Source: SG8-30 sp964406445 (lineage in GTDB: Bacteria; Pseudomonadota; Gammaproteobacteria; Steroidobacterales; Steroidobacteraceae). From it: 37,987 nucleotides of DNA. Made by a program: the position numbers and the translations under genes. Under the pieces are notes generated by a model, which ran no database searches, had not been told where the DNA came from, and saw only the letters and a list, made by a program, of their open reading frames with translations. Of the stretch, positions 31,293 through 37,987 are shown piece after piece (position 1 is the stretch's first letter; each line of letters opens with the position of its first letter). The stretch covers positions 1-37,987 of the forward strand of contig CAYORU010000033.1 of NCBI GenBank assembly GCA_964406445.1, read 5' to 3'.

Positions 31293-32204
31293 TCAGCGCG
31301 CGGCGCGCAGCGGCTCCCCGGGCCTGTCCTCCTGCTCCGGGACCGGAGTCGCGGAGGACAGGCCCGGGGAGCCGCCACCCGCCGCGGCCGGCGCCGCCGA
31401 AGATTGAGCCATTGCGGCGAGCGAGCGGAAGTCGAAGGCGCCGGGATCGGCGAGGTGCGAGGCCTCGACGTTGCGGATCGCCGTGAAGATCGAGTCGACG
31501 CGGCCCGGATGCGCCCGGTCCCACTCCGCGAGCATGCGCGCCACCGCCTCGCGCTGCAGGTTCGGCTGCGAGCCGCAGAGCTTGCAGGGGATGATCGGGA
31601 AGCGCCGGGCACGCGCGTAGCGGGCGATCTCGCGCTCGGGCACGTAGGCGAGCGGCCGGATCACCACGTTGCGGCCGTCCTCGGAGAGCAGCTTGGGCGG
31701 CATCGCCTTGAGCCTCCCACCGTGGAACAGGTTGAGGAACAGCGTCTCGACGATGTCGTCCCGGTGGTGGCCGAGCGCGATCTTGCTGACGCCGTTCTCG
31801 CGCGCCCAGCGGTACAGCGCGCCGCGCCGCAGCCGGCTGCACAGGCCGCACTGGGTCTTGCCCTCGGGGATCACGCGGCGCACGACGCTGTAGGTGTCCT
31901 GCTCGATCACGTGGAACTCGACGCCCAGCGAGCGCAGGTAGTCCGGCAGCACGTGGGCGGGGAATCCCGGCTGCTTCTGGTCGAGGTTGACGGCCACGAG
32001 GTCGAAGCGCACCGGCGCGGAACGGCGCAGCGACAGCAGCATGTCGAGCAGGGTGTAGGAATCCTTGCCGCCCGAGAGGCAGACCATGACCCGGTCGCCC
32101 TCCCCGATCATGCCGAAGTCGGCGATCGCCTTGCCGACCAGGCCGCGGATCCGGGCCGCGAGGCGCCTGAAGTTGCCGGTTTCGGTGGGAGCGAGGGAGT
32201 GCAT
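31293..32204 (-). CDS. ttcA: tRNA 2-thiocytidine(32) synthetase TtcA
   Basis: A 303-residue PP-loop enzyme that thiolates C32 of some tRNAs with ATP and an iron-sulfur cluster. The PP-loop SGGKDS is at 44-49. Cluster cysteines are Cys119 and Cys122 (TQCGLCSRLRRG), with Cys207 or Cys210 (PCKLCGSQPNLQR) as the third. LGHHRDDIVETLFLNLFHGGRLKAMPPKL is a strong family block. The conserved protein ends near LADPGAFDFRSL (residue 262); the remaining 40 residues are Ala/Gly/Pro-rich, and residues 277-299 are encoded by a perfect inverted repeat. The ATG at 32204 fits the family start, although the frame is open far upstream. Confidence 0.95.
   Translation of the reverse strand: MHSLAPTETGNFRRLAARIRGLVGKAIADFGMIGEGDRVMVCLSGGKDSYTLLDMLLSLRRSAPVRFDLVAVNLDQKQPGFPAHVLPDYLRSLGVEFHVIEQDTYSVVRRVIPEGKTQCGLCSRLRRGALYRWARENGVSKIALGHHRDDIVETLFLNLFHGGRLKAMPPKLLSEDGRNVVIRPLAYVPEREIARYARARRFPIIPCKLCGSQPNLQREAVARMLAEWDRAHPGRVDSIFTAIRNVEASHLADPGAFDFRSLAAMAQSSAAPAAAGGGSPGLSSATPVPEQEDRPGEPLRAAR
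31310..31375. repeat. Perfect 23-bp inverted repeat inside the 3' end of ttcA
   Basis: The left arm is 31310-31332 (starts GCGGCTCCCC) and the right arm is 31353-31375 (ends GGGGAGCCGC); they are exact reverse complements over 23 bases. The 20-base centre holds a smaller CTCCG/CGGAG hairpin. The repeat encodes residues 277-299 of TtcA, beyond the conserved domain, and ends 17 bases before the stop. It has no T-run. It may be a repetitive palindromic element captured into the gene or an RNA stem between ttcA and the next gene. Confidence 0.85.
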
Positions 32205-32214
32205 GACGGAAACC

Positions 32215-32235
32215 GTGAGCCGTGAGTCGTGAGCC
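32215..32235. repeat. Short heptamer repeat upstream of ttcA
   Basis: Three tandem 7-base units, GTGAGCC, GTGAGTC and GTGAGCC, lie 11 bases before the ttcA start, in the 47-base gap after the M32 gene. The unit length and GTGA word match the larger inverted elements A-C, but there is only one arm. Confidence 0.6.
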
Positions 32236-32251
32236 GCCGAGAGTAGCGGAC

Positions 32252-33754
32252 TCACCCGTCGGTGAGGTACTTGCGCTCGAGGTAGCGCAGGTGCGGCGCG
32301 ACGGAGAGCGGCCGGCCGGTCGCGTGCCGGACCAGGTCCGGAACGCTCATCTTCGCGCCGAGCGCGTGGACGTTGCCGCCGAGCCAGCCGGTCAGGCGCG
32401 AAAACTCGCCCCGCCGCAGGTCGTCGTCGAGGTCCCCGAGATCCTCGCGCATGCTCTCCCACAGCTGCGACGCGATGATGGCGCCGACCGCGTAGGACGG
32501 GAAATACCCGAAGGAGCCCAGCGGCCAGTGCACGTCCTGCAGGCAGCCCTCGACGTCGTTCAACGGGCACAGCCCGAGGCGGCGGTCCATCAGCTCGGTC
32601 CACGCGCCCGGCAGGTCGCGGACCGGCAGGTCCCCGGACAGCAGCCGCCGCTCCAGCTCGTAGCGGACGACGATGTGCGCCTGGTAGGTCAGCTCGTCGG
32701 CCTCCATCCGGCTCGTGCCGCGCTCGACGTGCGACAGTCGGCGATAGACGGCGTCGGTCGTCCACTCGGGGCCCGAGACTCCGTAGTGCCGCTCCAGCAG
32801 GGGGACGAGATACTCGACGAAGGCCCGGTTGCGGCCGACGATCATCTCGAGCAGCAGCGACTGGCTCTCCTCGAGCGCCATGCCGCGGTCCTGCCCCACC
32901 GGCTGGTCCAGCCACTCCGGCGGCAGCCCCAGGTCGTAGAGCGCCTGCCCGGTCTCGTGCAGCGCGCCGAGCAGGCCCGAGAAGGGATCCTTCACGTCGA
33001 AGCGCGTCGTCACGCGGATGTCGCCCGGCACGCCCTCGGTGAAGGCGCGCTCGCTGCCGTCGAAGCGGCCCCGGTCGAAGGGGAAGCCGAGGGCCTTCAT
33101 CACCTCGACGCACAGCGCGCGCTGCTTCGAGACCGGGAAACGCCCGTCCGCCGGCAGCAGCGGCCGCGACTGCTGGGCCTCGATCGCCTCGCCGACGAGG
33201 GTCGGCAGGCGCTGCGAGAGCGCCGTGAACCAGCCGTCGATCTCGGCCGAGAGGATGCCCGGCGTGTACTCGTCGAGCAGCGCATCGTAGGGGTCGAGCC
33301 CCATGTGCTGGCCGAGCATGGCCGCGCGGTTGCGGGTCAGCCTCAGCACCTCCTCGAGCGCCGGCGCCAACACGGAGAAGTCGTTGCGCTCGCGCGCCTC
33401 CAGCCAACAGGCCTCGGCCTTCGCGGTGGCGCGCGCCAGCCTCGCGACCAGCGACGGCGGCGTGGCGATGGCGTGGTCGCGCTCGCGGCGCATCTCGCGC
33501 AGGTTGGCGCGCTGCCAGTCGCGCAATCCCGCCGCGGCCGCCTCCGCGCGCTCGAGCAGCCGGGTGAGGCGCGGCGAGGTCAGCGCCGCATGGCACTCGG
33601 TCTCGAGCGCCGCCAGCTGCTCGCCGCGCACCGGTGCGCTGGCCCGCGGCATGGTCACCGCCGCATCCCAGCGCAGGATCGCGAGCGCGCCCCGGAAGGC
33701 ATGGAGCCGGCGGAACTCCTGCTCCAGTTGCTCGTACGGGGTGAGCGCTGCCAT
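32252..33754 (-). CDS. M32 family carboxypeptidase-like protein with altered zinc motif
   Basis: A 500-residue M32 (Taq-type) carboxypeptidase by length and overall layout: YEQLEQEFRRLHAFRGALAILRWDAAVTMP near the start, LDEYTPGILSAEIDGWF, DIRVTTRFDVKDPFSGLLGALHETGQALYDLGLP, and the end GSFGYFPSYAVGAIIASQLWESM. The family zinc motif HEXXH is HETGQ (266-270) here: the second histidine ligand is replaced by glutamine (codon CAG). The following HESQ motif is EESQ (295-298), keeping the ligand Glu296 but losing the histidine. The enzyme may be altered or inactive. It lies 19 bases after the RND pump gene. Confidence 0.9.
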   Translation of the reverse strand: MAALTPYEQLEQEFRRLHAFRGALAILRWDAAVTMPRASAPVRGEQLAALETECHAALTSPRLTRLLERAEAAAAGLRDWQRANLREMRRERDHAIATPPSLVARLARATAKAEACWLEARERNDFSVLAPALEEVLRLTRNRAAMLGQHMGLDPYDALLDEYTPGILSAEIDGWFTALSQRLPTLVGEAIEAQQSRPLLPADGRFPVSKQRALCVEVMKALGFPFDRGRFDGSERAFTEGVPGDIRVTTRFDVKDPFSGLLGALHETGQALYDLGLPPEWLDQPVGQDRGMALEESQSLLLEMIVGRNRAFVEYLVPLLERHYGVSGPEWTTDAVYRRLSHVERGTSRMEADELTYQAHIVVRYELERRLLSGDLPVRDLPGAWTELMDRRLGLCPLNDVEGCLQDVHWPLGSFGYFPSYAVGAIIASQLWESMREDLGDLDDDLRRGEFSRLTGWLGGNVHALGAKMSVPDLVRHATGRPLSVAPHLRYLERKYLTDG

Positions 33755-33773
33755 GGGGTTGCCTGCGCGCCCG

Positions 33774-36700
33774 TCAGCCCTGTTTCGCGCCGGAGGCGAC
33801 CGCCGCGTCCTCCGGGGCGACCTCGGGCGACTCCTCGCGCATGCGCTCGATGGCGCGGCGCAGGTGGCTCGGCGACTCGTGCGTCTTCGCGACCAGCGTG
33901 TAGACCGCCGGCACCACGAACAGCGTGAGGACCACCGAGATCACCGTGCCGTAGAAGACGACCACGCCGATCGGCTGGCGCTGCTCGGCGCCCGCACCGG
34001 TGGCGAGCAGGAACGGCAACGCGCCGAAGGCCGTGCACAGGCTGGTCATGAGCACGGGGCGCAGGCGGATCGCCGCCGCGCGGACCACCGCCTCGACCCG
34101 CTCCATGCCCCGGTCGCGCAGCTGGTTGGCGAACTCGACGATCAGCACGCCGTTCTTCGCGGCGATGCCGATCAGCAGGATCAGCGCGATCTGGCTGAAG
34201 ATGTTCAGCGTCATGTTGTAGAGCCACAGGCCGGCGAAGGCGCCGATCACGGCGAGCGGCACGGTGGTCATGATCACCACCGGGTGGCGGAAGCTCTCGA
34301 ACTGGGCCGCGAGCACCAGGAACACGATCGCGATGGCGAAACCGAAGGTGGTCCACAGCTGCCCGCGGGAGCGCAGATACTCCCGCGCCTCGCCGTCGAA
34401 GGTGAGCCGCGCGCTGGCCGGCAGCTCGGCGGCGACGAGGTCCTGGAAGTACTTGACCGCCTCACCCATGGTGTAGCCCGGCGCGAGCCCGGCGCTCAGC
34501 GTGACGGCGCGCAGCCGGTCGAACCGGTTCAGCTGGATGGCGCCGGCGACTTCCTCCAGCCGAACGAGGTTGGCGAGCGGCACGAGGCCGCCGCGCTGTG
34601 AGCGCACGTAGAGCCCGGTGAGGTCCGAGGGCTGCGCGCGGTCCTGGGGCCGCCCCTGCAGGATCACGTTGTACTCGCGACCCCGGTCAACGTAGGTCGT
34701 GACGATCCGCGAGCCGAGCACGGTCTCGAGCGTACGCCCCACCGTCTGCAGCGACACGCCGAGCTCGGCCGCGCGGTTGCGGTCCACCGAGACGCGGATC
34801 TCGGGCTTGCGCTCGCGATAGTTGGTGTCCACGTTGAGCAGGCCCGGGTTCTCCGCCGCCTTCGCGAGCAGCCGGTCGCTCCACTCGGCGAGCGTCTCGT
34901 AGTCCGGGCCGCCGATGACCACCTGCACCGGCTGGCCGAAGCCGCGGAAGGACAGGCCCTGCGGCTCGAACACGAAGCCGCGCACGCCGGGCAGCTGGTT
35001 CAGCTCGCGGCGCACGGCCTGAGCGATCTCGGCGGAGCTGCGCTCGCGGTCGCCCCACAGCTCGAGCGGCAGCCAGCCGCGGACGGAGTTGACCTCGGCG
35101 CCGCCGAAGCCCCCGCCGATGCGCAGGTTGTAGCGCTTGATGTCGCCCTTCTGCATCTCGCGGGCGAGGATCTCCTCGACGGCCAGCAGCTGGCGTTCCG
35201 TGTACTCGAGGGTGGCGCCCTCGGGCGCGTCGACGCCGAAGAAAAGCACGCCGCGGTCCTCGGTCGGCGCGAACTCCATCGGCAGCGCGCGAAACGCGAA
35301 CCCCGCCACCGCGATCAGCGCGGCGGTCGCGCCGACGACGAGCCAAGGCCGCCGGATGAGGCTCCTGAGCTTGCGCTCATAGCGCGCCGAGAGCCGCTCG
35401 AAGAACCCCTCGACCGCGCGCGTGAAGCGACCCTTGCGCTCCGCGCCGCGGAACATCCGCGAGCACATCGCGGGCGTCAGCGACAGGGCCACGACCGAGG
35501 ACAGCAGGACCGCCGCCGCGAGCGTCAGCCCGAACTCGCGGAACAGGCGGCCGATCGCGCCGGGCAGGAAGCTGATCGGCACGAACACGGCGGCCAGCAC
35601 CAGCGTGGTGGCGACCACGGCGAAGCCGATCTCGCGGCTGCCGTCGAGCGCGGCCAGGAGCGGCGGCTGGCCCTGCTCGATGCGCCGGTAGATGTTCTCG
35701 AGCACGACGATGGCGTCGTCGACGACCAGGCCGATCGCCAGCACCAGGCCGAGCAGCGTCAGCACGTTGACGGAGTAGCCCATCATGAACATGAAGGTCA
35801 GGGTCCCGACGATGCACACCGGGATGGTGACGGCCGGGACCAGCGTCGCGCGGACGTTGCCGAGGAACAGGTAGATCACGGCCAGCACCAGCGCCATCGA
35901 GATGCCGAGCGCGATGCCGACCTCGCGCAGCGAGGCGCGGATGAACTCGCCGCGGTCGATGTTGACGCCGATCACCACGCCCTCGGGCAGGTCCTGGTTC
36001 AGCCGGTCGACCACCTCGTGCACGCCGGCGACGACCTGCAGGGTATTGGCGCGCGACACCTGCACGATCCCCATGCTCACGCCCGCGACGCCGTTGGTGC
36101 GGGCGAGCGAGCGCTCGTTCTCCGCGCCGAGCCGGACGTCGGCGACCTCGCCGAGCCGCACCAGGTAGCCGTCGGGCCCCCGGCCGATGACCAGCGCGCG
36201 GAAGTCCTCCACCTCGCGCAGGCCCGTGTCGGTGCGCAGCGAGAACTCCCGGTCGGTCGACTCGAGACGGCCGGACGGCAGCTCGACGTTCTCGGTCCTG
36301 AGCGCGTTCTCGATGTCGCTGACGGTCAGCTGGCGCGCCGCCAGCGCCTGCCGGTCGATCCAGACGCGCACGGCCGGGCGGCGGGCCCCGCCGACCTGCA
36401 CGCGCGCCACGCCCGGCGCGGCCGCGACCTGGTCCACGAGCACGCGCTCGACGTAGTCGGTCAGCTCGAGCACCGACATGCGGTCGCTGGAGACCGACAT
36501 CCACATGACCGGCTCCGAGTCGGCGTCTGCCTTGGCGATCTCGGGCGGGTCCGCCTCGACCGGCAGGTCCTCCACCACCCGGGCGACACGGTCGCGGATG
36601 TCGTTCGTGGCCGCGTCGACGTCGCGATCCGGCGTGAACTCGACGGTGATGTTCGAGCGCTCGTCCCGGGAACTCGAGCGGATCTTGTCGATGCCCTCGA

Positions 36701-36920
36701 TGCCGGCGATCCGGTCCTCGATGAGCTGGGTGATCTTCTCCTCGACGATGTTCGCGCTGGCGCCGCGGTAGTCGGTCGAGATCGACACCACCGGCGCGTC
36801 GACGTCCGGGTACTCCCGGACGGGCAGGCGGTCGAGCGACACCAGCCCGAGGATCACCAGCATCAGGCTGATCACGGTCGCGAAGACCGGCCGGTGGACG
36901 GAGGTCTCGGAGATCCTCAC
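33774..36920 (-). CDS. RND efflux transporter permease (HAE1 family)
   Basis: A 1048-residue inner-membrane pump with the standard RND layout: TM1 (FATVISLMLVILGLVSL, residues 14-30), a porter loop (VREYPDVDAPVVSISTDYRGASANIVEEKITQLIEDRI), TM2-6 around residues 335-500, TM7 near 540, a second porter loop, and TM8-12 to the end. The proton-relay aspartates are in GLVVDDAIVVLENIYRRIE near residue 405, and LLIGIAAKNGVLIVEFANQLRDRG holds the lysine and asparagine of TM10. It exports drugs or other amphiphiles using proton flow together with the adaptor encoded just upstream (GTGA overlap with a GTG start) and an outer-membrane channel not found here. Confidence 0.95.
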   Translation of the reverse strand: MRISETSVHRPVFATVISLMLVILGLVSLDRLPVREYPDVDAPVVSISTDYRGASANIVEEKITQLIEDRIAGIEGIDKIRSSSRDERSNITVEFTPDRDVDAATNDIRDRVARVVEDLPVEADPPEIAKADADSEPVMWMSVSSDRMSVLELTDYVERVLVDQVAAAPGVARVQVGGARRPAVRVWIDRQALAARQLTVSDIENALRTENVELPSGRLESTDREFSLRTDTGLREVEDFRALVIGRGPDGYLVRLGEVADVRLGAENERSLARTNGVAGVSMGIVQVSRANTLQVVAGVHEVVDRLNQDLPEGVVIGVNIDRGEFIRASLREVGIALGISMALVLAVIYLFLGNVRATLVPAVTIPVCIVGTLTFMFMMGYSVNVLTLLGLVLAIGLVVDDAIVVLENIYRRIEQGQPPLLAALDGSREIGFAVVATTLVLAAVFVPISFLPGAIGRLFREFGLTLAAAVLLSSVVALSLTPAMCSRMFRGAERKGRFTRAVEGFFERLSARYERKLRSLIRRPWLVVGATAALIAVAGFAFRALPMEFAPTEDRGVLFFGVDAPEGATLEYTERQLLAVEEILAREMQKGDIKRYNLRIGGGFGGAEVNSVRGWLPLELWGDRERSSAEIAQAVRRELNQLPGVRGFVFEPQGLSFRGFGQPVQVVIGGPDYETLAEWSDRLLAKAAENPGLLNVDTNYRERKPEIRVSVDRNRAAELGVSLQTVGRTLETVLGSRIVTTYVDRGREYNVILQGRPQDRAQPSDLTGLYVRSQRGGLVPLANLVRLEEVAGAIQLNRFDRLRAVTLSAGLAPGYTMGEAVKYFQDLVAAELPASARLTFDGEAREYLRSRGQLWTTFGFAIAIVFLVLAAQFESFRHPVVIMTTVPLAVIGAFAGLWLYNMTLNIFSQIALILLIGIAAKNGVLIVEFANQLRDRGMERVEAVVRAAAIRLRPVLMTSLCTAFGALPFLLATGAGAEQRQPIGVVVFYGTVISVVLTLFVVPAVYTLVAKTHESPSHLRRAIERMREESPEVAPEDAAVASGAKQG

Positions 36921-37987
36921 GAGCGCGTCTCCGGCGCCGCCGCGGCCGCGGGCCGCGCCGCCGCGCCGGCCTCGGTCACCGCGCTGCCGTCGCGGACCTT
37001 CTGGGTTCCCTCGACGATCACGCGCTCGCCCTGGGTCACGCCCGCCAGCAGCTCGACGCGGCCCGGCTCGCGCCGGCCGACGGCCACCTCGCGCCGCTCG
37101 ACGGCGCCGGCGCTCACCGTGAACACGTAGACCTTGCCGCGCTCGGGCACGATCGCGCCTTCCGGCACCACCAGCGCGGGCGAGGCCTCGCGCCGCAGGG
37201 TCACGGTCATGAACATGCCCGGCTTGAGCAGGCCGTGCCCGTTGTCGAGCCCGGCGCGGACGGTGACGGTGCGCGACACCGGGTCGACGCGCGAGTCGAC
37301 CGTCTGCACCTCGCCCTCGAAGACGCGGTCCGGATAGGCCGCGGAGAGCGCGCTGACCGCCAGCCCGGATTCGAGCAGCCCCACGAACATCTCGGGCACG
37401 TCGAAGTCGAGCTTCATAACGGAGGTGTCGTCGAGCGTGGTGATCCGCGTGCCCGGGCTCACCAGCGTGCCGACGCTGACCCGCCGCAGGCCGGTGCGGC
37501 CGGCGAACGGCGCGCGGATGACGGTGTCCGCGACCCGGGCGCGCGCGGCCGCGACGCGCGCCTCGTTGCCCTTGAGCGTCGCCTCGATCTGCTCGAGCTG
37601 CGACTGCGAGAGCGCCTGGCGGGTGAACAGGTCGCGGCTGCGGTTGAAGGCGGAGCGGCTCTCCGCGAGCGCCGCTTCCGCGGCCGCGAGATCAGCCCGC
37701 GCCTGCGCCCCGTCGAGCTGCACCAGCACCTCGCCGGCGGCCACGCGCTGGCCCTCGGTGAAGCGCACCGCCGTGACCTGGTTGGTCGCCTTGGCGGTGA
37801 TCTCCACGGCCTCGTTGGCGGCGAGCGTGCCGAGCGCCTCGACCGTCACCGCGAGCGGAACGCGCTCGACCGGCGCCGTCACGACGGCCACCGGCTGCCC
37901 GGGGCCGCGCGCGCCCGGCGCCGCCGCGGCGGGTCCGCCGGCCGGGCCCGCCTCCGGCCGGCGGCTGGCGTAGACCCACGCGAGGGC
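36917..37987 (-). CDS. RND periplasmic adaptor (HlyD/AcrA family), 5' end cut by window
   Basis: The frame is open to the window edge. The 32 codons beyond the first internal GTG (37891) encode a plausible end of a membrane anchor and linker (ALAWVYASRRPEAG), so the start lies outside. Domains: beta-barrel/lipoyl half (AVTVEALGTLAANEAVEITAKATNQVTAVRFTEGQRVAAGEVLVQLD), a short alpha-hairpin (about 70-105 of the visible part), second lipoyl half (VIRAPFAGRTGLRRVSVGTLVSPG), beta-barrel and membrane-proximal domain (TVTVRAGLDNGHGLLKPGMFMTVTL). It links the inner-membrane pump to the outer-membrane channel in the periplasm. Its stop overlaps the permease start. Confidence 0.94.
   Translation of the reverse strand, partial: ALAWVYASRRPEAGPAGGPAAAAPGARGPGQPVAVVTAPVERVPLAVTVEALGTLAANEAVEITAKATNQVTAVRFTEGQRVAAGEVLVQLDGAQARADLAAAEAALAESRSAFNRSRDLFTRQALSQSQLEQIEATLKGNEARVAAARARVADTVIRAPFAGRTGLRRVSVGTLVSPGTRITTLDDTSVMKLDFDVPEMFVGLLESGLAVSALSAAYPDRVFEGEVQTVDSRVDPVSRTVTVRAGLDNGHGLLKPGMFMTVTLRREASPALVVPEGAIVPERGKVYVFTVSAGAVERREVAVGRREPGRVELLAGVTQGERVIVEGTQKVRDGSAVTEAGAAARPAAAAAPETRS

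Overview
The window is high-GC chromosomal DNA with closely packed genes, most likely from a gammaproteobacterium outside the enterics. GreB, TtcA, a long biosynthetic arginine decarboxylase and an Escherichia-type LexA box (CTG-N10-CAG) all point that way. No rRNA, tRNA, CRISPR array, transposase or integrase was seen. Most genes are housekeeping or envelope genes. Both ends cut through genes: an oxoprolinase on the left and an RND adaptor on the right.

Left part (1-10.2 kb): the end of a hydantoinase B/5-oxoprolinase meets, tail to tail, an orphan contractile tail sheath gene. Then follow, all on the minus strand, a small basic protein, a GT4 glycosyltransferase, an L,D-transpeptidase lipoprotein, a LemA/TPM/TPM trio and an M13 metallopeptidase. 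Middle part (10.2-21 kb): a methyltransferase, a probable small RNA with a clear intrinsic terminator, greB, homospermidine synthase (hss), a mercaptopyruvate sulfurtransferase and speA. The two polyamine genes suggest a route from arginine through putrescine to homospermidine. Next come a DUF1838 protein, a Rid-family protein, a lipoprotein methyltransferase, and a UvrD-type helicase with a LexA box just upstream.

Right-centre part (21-27.5 kb): an AhpD-like peroxidase, a small P-loop kinase, a Nudix hydrolase, a conserved-looking small protein, a two-gene operon of unknown function, a HAD phosphatase, and a glycerophosphodiesterase overlapping a FIST sensor gene. Right part (27.6-38 kb) is one long minus-strand block. 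In transcription order it holds an RND adaptor and pump, an M32 carboxypeptidase with an altered zinc motif, ttcA, a phosphatase/ADP-ribosylglycohydrolase fusion, a zinc metallopeptidase and an overlapping ATP-grasp ligase.

The most unusual signals lie between genes. (1) Three related inverted elements built of the 7-base unit GTGA[C/T]C[G/A] each sit between convergent genes, and the first unit supplies the stop codon of the plus-strand gene every time. (2) Three palindromes of the form CGTGA-N6-TCACG, all intergenic, look like CRP/FNR-type operators; two have a -10-like hexamer at exactly the same distance. (3) A probable small RNA near 11.1 kb lies under one of these operators. (4) A perfect 23-bp inverted repeat is embedded in the 3' end of ttcA. 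Intergenic stretches not listed as features are short and showed nothing I could support.
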